Source: DASPKS01 sp035628035 (lineage in GTDB: Bacteria; Bacteroidota; Rhodothermia; Rhodothermales; Rubricoccaceae). From it: a DNA stretch of 5,745 nucleotides. Where the stretch lies: assembly GCA_035628035.1 (NCBI GenBank), contig DASPKS010000017.1, positions 1 through 5,745 on the forward strand. The letters are read 5' to 3'. The notes beneath the pieces are model-generated. The model was not told the DNA's origin and searched no databases. It saw only the letters and a list, made by a program, of their open reading frames with translations. The translations under genes and the position numbers were made by a program. The first letter of the stretch is position 1; each line of letters starts with the position of its first letter. Shown here piece after piece: positions 1-4,562 of this stretch.

Positions 1-711
1 CGAGGCCGTCTCGTCGACGACGAGCCCCTCGACCTGGTGGAACAGGCAGAAGCTCTTATAGGAAATGGCCTCGTTGCGAAAGACGCGGCCCGGCACGATG
101 ACGCGGAACGGCGGCCGGCGCCCCTCCATCACGCGGATCTGCACGGGCGAGGTGTGGGTGCGCAGGAGCACGCCGCGCCCCTCCGGCAGGGGCGGCTCGA
201 GGAAGAACGTGTCCTGCATGTCGCGCGCGGGGTGCTCCTCGGGGAAGCCGAGCGCGGTGAAGTTGTGCCAGTCCGTCTCGATCTCGGGGCCCGTCGCCAC
301 GTCGAACCCGTAGGCGCGGAAGATGCGCTCGATGTCGCGGAGGGCCTGCGTAAGCGGGTGGAGCCCGCCGGCCTCCTCGACGGGGAGCGCGCGGCCGGGG
401 AGCGTGAGGTCGAGGTCGGTGCGCGCCGCCGTGGAGGTTGCCACCTGGCGCGCTTCGTCGAGGCGCTCCTCGGCGCGGGCCTTGAGCGCGTTGAGCGCCT
501 GGCCGAGCGCGCGTCGCGTCTCCGGGGGTACGCTGCCCATCCGCGCGAAGAGATCGGTGAGCGCGCCGCTCTTGCGGCCGAGGAAGCGGACGCGGAACGC
601 CTCGGCGGCGTCGGGGCCGTCGAGCGCGGCGGCGTCGATCTCGGCGCGAGCGGCGTCGATCTCGGCGGCGAGGTCGGCGGGGAGCGTGAGGTCGGCGGGG
701 TCGCTAGACAT
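1..711 (-). CDS. pheS: Phenylalanine--tRNA ligase alpha subunit, partial (C-terminus beyond the left edge)
   Basis: This is the catalytic alpha subunit of the cytoplasmic alpha2-beta2 phenylalanyl-tRNA synthetase, which charges tRNA-Phe with phenylalanine using ATP. The first 237 residues are present. Residues 15-95 form the N-terminal helical arm that binds tRNA, including the family motif RFLGRKSGALTDL (42-54). The class II core starts near HPLTQALRDIERIF (118-131). It continues through GPEIETDWHNFTALGFPEEHPARDMQDTF (141-169, motif 1 region) and LLRTHTSPVQIR (182-193), then FRNEAISYKSFCLFHQVEGL (211-230, motif 2). The start ATG at 711 gives the usual N-terminus. No Shine-Dalgarno sequence is visible. 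The gene is last of the visible thrS-infC-rpmI-rplT-pheS series and lies just behind an intrinsic terminator. The remaining roughly 100 residues, with motif 3, are off the window; whether pheT follows cannot be seen. Confidence 0.97.
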   Translation of the reverse strand, partial: MSSDPADLTLPADLAAEIDAARAEIDAAALDGPDAAEAFRVRFLGRKSGALTDLFARMGSVPPETRRALGQALNALKARAEERLDEARQVATSTAARTDLDLTLPGRALPVEEAGGLHPLTQALRDIERIFRAYGFDVATGPEIETDWHNFTALGFPEEHPARDMQDTFFLEPPLPEGRGVLLRTHTSPVQIRVMEGRRPPFRVIVPGRVFRNEAISYKSFCLFHQVEGLVVDETAS

Positions 712-730
712 GGCCGGTGGGGCCGGGGTT

Positions 731-765
731 AAAAAAGAATCCCGCCGAGCCGGGGCCGGGCGGGA
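731..765 (-). terminator. Intrinsic terminator or attenuator between rplT and pheS
   Basis: Read on the minus strand, a perfect 7-bp GC-rich stem has arms TCCCGCC (765-759) and GGCGGGA (746-740). It encloses a 12-base loop and is followed directly by TTC and a run of six T (736-731). This is the classic form of a Rho-independent terminator. It lies 31 bases after the rplT stop, and the T run ends 19 bases before the pheS ATG. It should end much of the transcription from thrS-infC-rpmI-rplT. So pheS is expressed by read-through, by regulated attenuation, or from a promoter I cannot identify. In E. coli the same position holds the pheST attenuator, but no phenylalanine-rich leader peptide is visible here. 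Confidence 0.85.
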
Positions 766-795
766 CGGGGTCGAGCGGGGGCGGGAGCGCGGGGC

Positions 796-1143
796 TCAGG
801 CCGTCGCCTGCTCGACCACGCTCGTAAAGGCTGCCGCGTCGTGGACGGCGAGGTCGGCGAGCACTTTCCGGTTGAGCGGAACCCCCGCAGTGCGGAGGGC
901 CGCGACGAGGCGCGAGTACGTGGTGCCGTTCATCCGGGCCGCGGCGTTGATGCGCGCGATCCAGAGGCGGCGGAAGTTCCGCTTCCGCGCGCGGCGGTCA
1001 CGGTACTGGTACTGCAGCGCCTTGTCGACGGAGTGCAGGGCAACGGTACGCACGTTGCCGCGACGACCCCAGTAGCCCTTCGCCAGAGAGAGCATCTTCC
1101 GGCGACGGCGACGGGAAGCCACGAGGTTGGTGGCGCGTGGCAT
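796..1143 (-). CDS. rplT: 50S ribosomal protein L20 (bL20)
   Basis: This is a primary assembly protein of the large ribosomal subunit that binds 23S rRNA early. The 115 residues match the family's usual length and pattern throughout. A long basic N-terminal extension carries MPRATNLVASRRRRRK and then LAKGYWGRRGNVRT. The globular part has YRDRRARKRNFRRLWIARIN and the conserved GVPLNRKVLADLA near residues 87-99. The ATG at 1143 is preceded by GGAG with a 9-base gap (1156-1153), one of the few plausible ribosome-binding sites in the window. The gene follows rpmI by 53 bases, the near-universal L35-L20 pair. In E. coli and Bacillus, L20 represses its own operon by binding the leader mRNA; whether that happens here is not shown by the sequence. 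Confidence 0.99.
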   Translation of the reverse strand: MPRATNLVASRRRRRKMLSLAKGYWGRRGNVRTVALHSVDKALQYQYRDRRARKRNFRRLWIARINAAARMNGTTYSRLVAALRTAGVPLNRKVLADLAVHDAAAFTSVVEQATA

Positions 1144-1196
1144 TTTATAGGACTCCGGTTAAGGCGTTTCGGTGGAGGCTCCCGGCGGACGGCCGC

Positions 1197-1391
1197 TCAG
1201 GAGTTGATCATGCGCTTGACGCGCGCCTCGTCCACGTCGGCGACGAGGGTGGACTGGCCGAGGCGGCGCTTCTGCGTGGGGGACTTCTTCGTCAGGATGT
1301 GCCGCGCGAAGGCGCGGTTCCGCCGGACGCGGCCGGTCCCGGTCAGCGTGAAGCGCTTCTTCGCACCGCTGTTCGACTTCATCTTAGGCAT
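1197..1391 (-). CDS. rpmI: 50S ribosomal protein L35 (bL35)
   Basis: This is a small basic protein of the large ribosomal subunit. The 64 residues have the usual family length and the diagnostic blocks MPKMKSNSGAKKRF (1-14), GTGRVRRNRAFARHILTKKS (18-37) and a C-terminal DEARVKRMI. The start ATG at 1391 gives the conserved MPKMK N-terminus. Upstream there is only a weak purine stretch (GCGAGAGA), not a strong Shine-Dalgarno sequence. The 169-base gap between infC and this gene is the longest in the window. It contains several hairpins and a candidate promoter, which suggests that rpmI-rplT can be expressed separately from thrS-infC. Confidence 0.99.
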   Translation of the reverse strand: MPKMKSNSGAKKRFTLTGTGRVRRNRAFARHILTKKSPTQKRRLGQSTLVADVDEARVKRMINS

Positions 1392-1406
1392 GGCGATCTC
1401 TCGCTG

Positions 1407-1423
1407 GCAGCGGCTCGCGCTGC
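1407..1423 (-). other. Hairpin in the rpmI leader just before the ribosome-binding region
   Basis: A perfect 6-bp inverted repeat, GCAGCG and CGCTGC with a 5-base loop, ends 15 bases upstream of the rpmI ATG. In the mRNA it would sit just ahead of the ribosome landing site, where it could affect translation of rpmI. I cannot match it to a known L20-binding structure by eye, and in GC-rich DNA a hairpin of this size can occur by chance. Confidence 0.4.
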
Positions 1424-1469
1424 GGGATCGGGCGGGGCCGGAACGGCGCAGATCGCCCGAAAAGGGCCG

Positions 1470-1502
1470 CCAAGATAGCCGCCGGGGCCGAGGGCACGCA
1501 AA
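1470..1502 (-). promoter_or_regulatory. Candidate Bacteroidota-type promoter for rpmI-rplT
   Basis: On the minus strand TTTG (1502-1499) is followed after 21 bases by TATCTTGG (1477-1470). The known Bacteroidota sigma-factor consensus is TTTG near -33 and TAnnTTTG near -7, with a spacer around 20. The second box matches five of its six fixed positions. A transcript would start around 1465 and give rpmI a leader of about 70 bases. The -33 box falls within the loop of the 1481-1520 hairpin, so the two readings of this DNA overlap. This is a motif match by eye only, and it presumes the organism uses that consensus. Confidence 0.35.
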
Positions 1503-1520
1503 CCGCCCCCCGGCCCCGGC
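1481..1520 (-). other. Long GC-rich inverted repeat between infC and rpmI
   Basis: Two perfect 10-base arms, GCCGGGGCCG (1481-1490) and CGGCCCCGGC (1511-1520), enclose 20 bases. These hold a further GGGC/GCCC pairing (1492-1495 with 1505-1508). The RNA hairpin would be very stable. On the minus strand it is not followed by a T run, so it is not a standard intrinsic terminator. It could be an RNA processing or stabilising structure, part of an L20-responsive leader, or a pause site after infC. The sequence shows only the repeat; its role is inference. Confidence 0.55.
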
Positions 1521-1560
1521 CGAATCTTCACGGGCGATAGTGGGCCACCCCCGCCCGCGG

Positions 1561-2115
1561 TCACTTCTTCTTGTCGGGGGCCAGCATGATCGTCATGCGG
1601 CGGCCCTCCATCTGGGGCGGCTGGTCCAGCTTCGCCACGTCGGAGAGGTCCTCGACGAACTTCTCCAGCACGACGGCGCCGCGGTCCTTGTACATGATGT
1701 CGCGGCCGCGGAACTGCACCCACGCTTTCACCTTGTTGCCCTGGGCGAGGAATTCCCGAGCGTGCTTCAGCTTGAAGGCGTAGTCGTGCTCGTCGGTGCC
1801 GGGGCGGAAGCGGATCTCCTTGAGGTCGCCCGTCTTGGCCTGCTTCTTTCGCTGCTCCTTCTCCTTCTTCTGCTGCTCGTAGCGGTACTTCCCGAAGTCC
1901 ATGATCTTGACGACGGGGGGGTCCGCCTGGCCGGCGATCTCGACGAGGTCGAGGCCGCGTTGCTGCGCCATAGCCAGGGCCTGCTCGATGGGGTAGATGC
2001 CGTGCTGGCCGGCGTCGGGGTCTACTACGCGCACCTGCTGGGCGCGGATCTGCTCGTTGATGCGGGTGTCCGGCTCGCGGCGCGGCTCGGGCCGGAAGGG
2101 CGGTCGTCTGGCGAT
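1561..2115 (-). CDS. infC: Translation initiation factor IF-3, probably with an AUC start codon
   Basis: IF-3 binds the 30S subunit, keeps it apart from 50S and proofreads the start codon and initiator tRNA. From the proposed start the protein has 184 residues; E. coli IF-3 has 180. The N-domain begins with DTRINEQIRAQQVRVV (16-31). The family signature KIMDFGKYRYEQQKK spans 70-84. A charged linker follows, and the C-domain includes KEIRFRPGTDEHDY and ends in MEGRRMTIMLAPDKKK. No ATG lies at the expected N-terminus. An ATC at 2115-2113 has GAGAGG six bases upstream and gives a basic tail of normal length. The alternative is TTG at 2175, which would add 20 unconserved residues and begins next to a hairpin. 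The first in-frame ATG is inside the N-domain, too late. Gene identity is certain; the start is a strong inference. Confidence 0.96.
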   Translation of the reverse strand: MARRPPFRPEPRREPDTRINEQIRAQQVRVVDPDAGQHGIYPIEQALAMAQQRGLDLVEIAGQADPPVVKIMDFGKYRYEQQKKEKEQRKKQAKTGDLKEIRFRPGTDEHDYAFKLKHAREFLAQGNKVKAWVQFRGRDIMYKDRGAVVLEKFVEDLSDVAKLDQPPQMEGRRMTIMLAPDKKK

Positions 2116-2121
2116 GGTGAA

Positions 2122-2127
2122 CCTCTC
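2122..2127 (-). promoter_or_regulatory. Shine-Dalgarno sequence supporting the AUC start of infC
   Basis: GAGAGG on the minus strand lies six bases before the ATC at 2115-2113, good spacing for ribosome binding. It stands out because most other starts in this window (pheS, the copZ-like gene, copA) have no such sequence. A clear ribosome-binding site would compensate for a poor start codon, as expected of an infC gene whose product discriminates against non-AUG starts. Confidence 0.6.
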
Positions 2128-2149
2128 GGGTGGGTGGTCGGAATCAAAG

Positions 2150-2166
2150 CCCCGCTCGGCGCGGGG
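2150..2166 (-). other. Second hairpin in the thrS-infC gap
   Basis: On the minus strand, arms CCCCGC and GCGGGG enclose a 5-base loop and are followed by CTTTGATT. The short, interrupted T stretch makes it at most a weak terminator. It lies 34 bases before the proposed infC start and follows the 2177-2201 hairpin, so the infC leader RNA holds two stem-loops in a row. Confidence 0.4.
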
Positions 2167-2176
2167 GAAGGTCAAA

Positions 2177-2201
2177 CGCGAAACCGGAAAGCCGGTTCGC
2201 G
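2177..2201 (-). other. Hairpin between thrS and infC, terminator-like
   Basis: Read on the minus strand, CGCGAACCGG (2201-2192) pairs with CCGGTTTCGCG (2187-2177), with one bulged T and a 4-base loop CTTT. It is followed by TTTGACCTT. The stem is long and convincing, but the T run has only three bases, so termination would be partial at best. It begins 31 bases after the thrS stop. It may tune infC expression relative to thrS or mark an RNA processing site. It also occupies the ground just upstream of the alternative TTG start of infC at 2175, which makes that start less likely. Confidence 0.5.
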
Positions 2202-2232
2202 CCGGTAAAGCTACCCCGTCGGGGATGGAACC

Positions 2233-4191
2233 TCACGCGGCGGCGCGGGCCTCGCGGCCGAGCTGGGCGGCGACCTCCTCACGGGCCTGCCGGGCGAACT
2301 CGGTCACGGAGACGGCGCCCTGGTCGCCCGCGCCATGCCGGCGCACGGCCACCTGCCCGGCTTCGGCCTCCTTCCGGCCCACGACGAGCATGTACGGCAC
2401 CTTCTCGAGCTCGGCGTCGCGGATCTTCCGGCCCACCTTTTCACTCCGGCGGTCCACCTCCACGCGGAGCCCGGCGTCGAGGAGCTGCCGGGCCACCGTC
2501 TCGGCGTAGCCGAGGAGGTCGTCGTTGAGGGGGAGCACCTTCGCCTGCACCGGGGCCAGCCACACGGGGAAGTTGCCGCCGGTGTGCTCGATGAGCACGC
2601 CGATGAACCGCTCCAGCGAGCCGAACGGCGCGCGGTGGATCATCACGGGGCGCTTCTTCTGGTCGTCGGCGTCGGTGTACCAGAGGTCGAACCGCTGGGG
2701 GAGGTTGTAGTCGATCTGGATGGTGCCGAGCTGCCACTCGCGGCCAAGCGCGTCACGCACCATGAAGTCGAGCTTGGGCCCGTAGAACGCCGCCTCGCCC
2801 TCCACCTCGACGGTGTCGAGCCCCATCTCGGCGGCGGCCTCGCGGATCGCGCGCTCGGCGGCGTCCCACTGCGCGTCCTCGCCGATGTACTTCTCGGTGT
2901 TGTTCGGGTCGCGGAGGGAGACCTGCGCCTTGAAGTCCTCGAAGCTGAGGGCGCGGAACACCATCAGCGTGAGGTCGATGACGGCCTTGAACTCGTCCTT
3001 GACCTGCTCGGGCGTGCAGAAGAGGTGGGCGTCGTCGACGGTGAACCCGCGCACGCGCGTGAGCCCGCCGAGCTCGCCCGACTGCTCGTAGCGGTACACC
3101 GTCCCGAACTCGGCCAGGCGGACCGGGAGGTCGCGGTAGGAGCGCGGCTCGTGGGCGTAGATCTGCGTGTGGTGGGGGCAGTTCATCGGCTTGAGGAGGA
3201 AGCCCTCCTCGCCGTCGCCCTCGGCGTCCACCATCGCGGGGAACTGGGAGTCCTTGTAGTACGGATAGTGCCCGCTCGTGCGGTACAGCTCCAGCCGCCC
3301 GATATGGGGCGTCACGACGGGGAGGTACCCGCGCCGGAGCTGCTCCTCCTTGAGGAACTCGACAAGGGTCTCGCGGAGGACGGCCCCCTTCGGGAGCCAC
3401 ATCGGGAGGCCGGGGCCCACCTTCGGGGAGAACATGAACAGCCCGAGCTCGCGGCCGAGCTTCCGGTGGTCGCGCGCCTTCGCCAGCTCCAGCTTCGCGA
3501 GGTGCTCGTCGAGCTGGGCCTGCTTGGGGAAGGTGACGCCGTAGAGCCGCGTGAGCTGGGGCCGCGACTCGTCGCCGCGCCAGTACGCCCCCGCGATGTT
3601 GAGGAGCTTGACGGCGCGGATCGGCTTCGTGCTCGGGAGGTGCGGCCCCCGGCAGAGGTCGACGAAGTTGCCCTGCTGGTAGAACGTGATGCTCCCGTCT
3701 TCGAGGTCTTCGAGGAGCTCCAGCTTGTACTCGTCGCCTTTCTCCTGGAAGTAGGCGAGCGCCTCGGCCTTGGGCACGGCGCGGCGCTCGTAGGCGGAGT
3801 CCTGCCGGGCCAGCTCCAGCATCTTTTGCTCGATGGCCGGGAGGTCCTCGGCCGTGAGCTGCCGCCCCCCGAGGTCGACGTCGTAGTAGAACCCATTCTC
3901 GATGGCCGGGCCGATCCCGAACTTGACGCCGGGGTAGAGCGCTTCGAGCGCCTCGGCCATGAGGTGGGCCGAGGAGTGCCAGAAGGTAGAGCGTCCGCCC
4001 TCGCTCTCCCACGTCAGGATCTCGACCGCGGCGTCGCCTTCGATGGGGCGCGCGAGGTCGCGCACCTCGCCGTCGACGCGCACGGCGAGGGCGGCGCGGG
4101 CGAGGGCGGGTGCGATCGCCTCGGCCACCTGGAGGCCGGTGGCGCCGTCGGGGAATGCGCGGACGGAGCCGTCGGGGAGCGTGAGGTTCAT
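2233..4191 (-). CDS. thrS: Threonine--tRNA ligase
   Basis: This class II synthetase charges tRNA-Thr and clears mischarged serine. The protein is complete at 652 residues; E. coli ThrRS has 642. In order: an N-terminal TGS domain (1-60); an editing domain with HSSAH (H72, H76) and CRGPH (C180, H184), the usual four-residue editing site; a catalytic core with zinc ligands C338 (in MNCPHH), H389 (in VDDAHLFC) and H519 (in IHRAPFGS); motif 2 around EFGTVYRYEQSGELGGLTRVRGF (362-384); and a C-terminal anticodon-binding domain from about 545, with KVGRKIRDAELEKVPYMLVVG. I chose ATG at 4191, which gives the standard start MNLTLPDG; a TTG two codons earlier (4197) is less likely. It is first of the visible minus-strand translation genes, 117 bases before infC. 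No T-box or clear promoter is visible upstream. Confidence 0.98.
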   Translation of the reverse strand: MNLTLPDGSVRAFPDGATGLQVAEAIAPALARAALAVRVDGEVRDLARPIEGDAAVEILTWESEGGRSTFWHSSAHLMAEALEALYPGVKFGIGPAIENGFYYDVDLGGRQLTAEDLPAIEQKMLELARQDSAYERRAVPKAEALAYFQEKGDEYKLELLEDLEDGSITFYQQGNFVDLCRGPHLPSTKPIRAVKLLNIAGAYWRGDESRPQLTRLYGVTFPKQAQLDEHLAKLELAKARDHRKLGRELGLFMFSPKVGPGLPMWLPKGAVLRETLVEFLKEEQLRRGYLPVVTPHIGRLELYRTSGHYPYYKDSQFPAMVDAEGDGEEGFLLKPMNCPHHTQIYAHEPRSYRDLPVRLAEFGTVYRYEQSGELGGLTRVRGFTVDDAHLFCTPEQVKDEFKAVIDLTLMVFRALSFEDFKAQVSLRDPNNTEKYIGEDAQWDAAERAIREAAAEMGLDTVEVEGEAAFYGPKLDFMVRDALGREWQLGTIQIDYNLPQRFDLWYTDADDQKKRPVMIHRAPFGSLERFIGVLIEHTGGNFPVWLAPVQAKVLPLNDDLLGYAETVARQLLDAGLRVEVDRRSEKVGRKIRDAELEKVPYMLVVGRKEAEAGQVAVRRHGAGDQGAVSVTEFARQAREEVAAQLGREARAAA

Positions 4192-4236
4192 CAGCAAGGG
4201 GGAAATCCCATCGAGGATGATACGCCGGGGGCGGAG

Positions 4237-4256
4237 GCGCCGTGCCGTTCCGGCGC
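4237..4256. repeat. Inverted repeat in the thrS leader / divergent gap
   Basis: Perfect 6-base arms GCGCCG and CGGCGC are separated by 8 bases, 45 bases upstream of the thrS ATG. If the thrS transcript starts further upstream, this would fold as a hairpin in its leader. Its function is unknown, and short GC-rich palindromes are common in DNA of this composition. Confidence 0.3.
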
Positions 4257-4292
4257 GTCAAGAAACGGGGGAGCGTGGACCCCTGCGCGCGG

Positions 4293-4329
4293 CCGGTGTG
4301 TAACCGGAATCCTTCCCTTGCGTGATTCC
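4293..4329. promoter_or_regulatory. Overlapping inverted repeats upstream of the copper genes, candidate operator
   Basis: Two perfect inverted repeats overlap here. CCGGT and ACCGG are separated by GTGTA (4293-4307). GGAATC and GATTCC are separated by 12 bases (4306-4329), ending three bases before the ATG at 4333. The position fits binding by a copper-responsive regulator, or a translation-blocking hairpin. The sequence does not match the CopY (TACAnnTGTA), CsoR or CueR operator patterns I know, and no promoter boxes can be placed with confidence. The repeats are seen; the operator role is inference. Confidence 0.35.
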
Positions 4330-4332
4330 AGC

Positions 4333-4551
4333 ATGAACCCCGAGACCATCACCCTCCGCATCGAAGGGATGACGTGCGGCCACTGCGTCCGCGCGGTCGA
4401 GAACGCCCTGTCGGCGCTGCCCGGCGTCGAGGTCGAGGCCGTCGAGATCGGCCGCGCCGAGGTGCGCTATGACCCGGCGCAGACCGACCGCGTCCAGATC
4501 GCGCGGGCCATCGAGGAAGAAGGCTACACCGCCCACCTCGCCGCCGCCTGA
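4333..4551 (+). CDS. copZ: Small heavy-metal-associated domain protein, CopZ-type copper chaperone
   Basis: This 72-residue cytoplasmic protein is a single ferredoxin-like HMA domain. Such proteins bind Cu(I) through two cysteines and hand it to a CopA ATPase. The metal site is EGMTCGHCVRAVENAL, with C15 and C18 and the conserved M13. The rest of the fold is complete, with LPGVEVEAVEIG, RAEVRYDP and the C-terminal IEEEGYTA motif. It is acidic, with about 12 D/E against 6 K/R. The ATG at 4333 leaves the usual short lead before the first strand; no Shine-Dalgarno sequence is seen. It lies 11 bases upstream of a copper ATPase gene on the same strand, so the two are probably one transcript. Copper is the likely metal, from the motif and neighbour. 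A mercury or other metal carrier is less likely. Confidence 0.93.
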   Translation: MNPETITLRIEGMTCGHCVRAVENALSALPGVEVEAVEIGRAEVRYDPAQTDRVQIARAIEEEGYTAHLAAA

Positions 4552-4562
4552 GCCCGCGCTGT

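Noticed and set aside
37..732. A 231-codon plus-strand open frame over pheS
   Set aside because: It is antisense to a clear PheS coding sequence and has an Arg/Glu/Gly-rich product typical of shadow frames in GC-rich DNA.
712..795. A pheM-like phenylalanine-rich leader peptide before pheS
   Set aside because: No short open frame with several Phe codons exists between the rplT stop and the terminator stem.
1914..1921. A run of seven identical bases in infC, and another in copA near 5482-5489, as possible frameshift sites
   Set aside because: Both reading frames continue normally across the runs with family-typical residues (ADPPVVK and VVGGTVN), so there is no sign of a frameshift.
2173..2175. 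TTG as the infC start
   Set aside because: It adds 20 residues not typical of IF-3, has no ribosome-binding sequence and directly follows a hairpin; the ATC at 2115 fits better.
841..2208. A 455-codon plus-strand open frame with a long polyleucine stretch that looks like a membrane segment
   Set aside because: It lies antisense to rplT, rpmI and infC. The leucine run is the reverse reading of the lysine/glutamate-rich IF-3 linker.
4192..4332. A T-box riboswitch or a clear Bacteroidota-type promoter for thrS or the copper genes
   Set aside because: No T-box sequence, no TAnnTTTG box in either direction, and TTGAC near 4257 on the minus strand has no matching -10 box at proper spacing.
2335..4551. 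A 738-codon plus-strand open frame antisense to thrS that runs in frame into the copper chaperone gene
   Set aside because: It is a by-product of high GC and the codon pattern of thrS; its product is low-complexity (Leu, Val, Glu, His rich) and matches no family. Only the last 72 codons, from ATG 4333, form a real gene.
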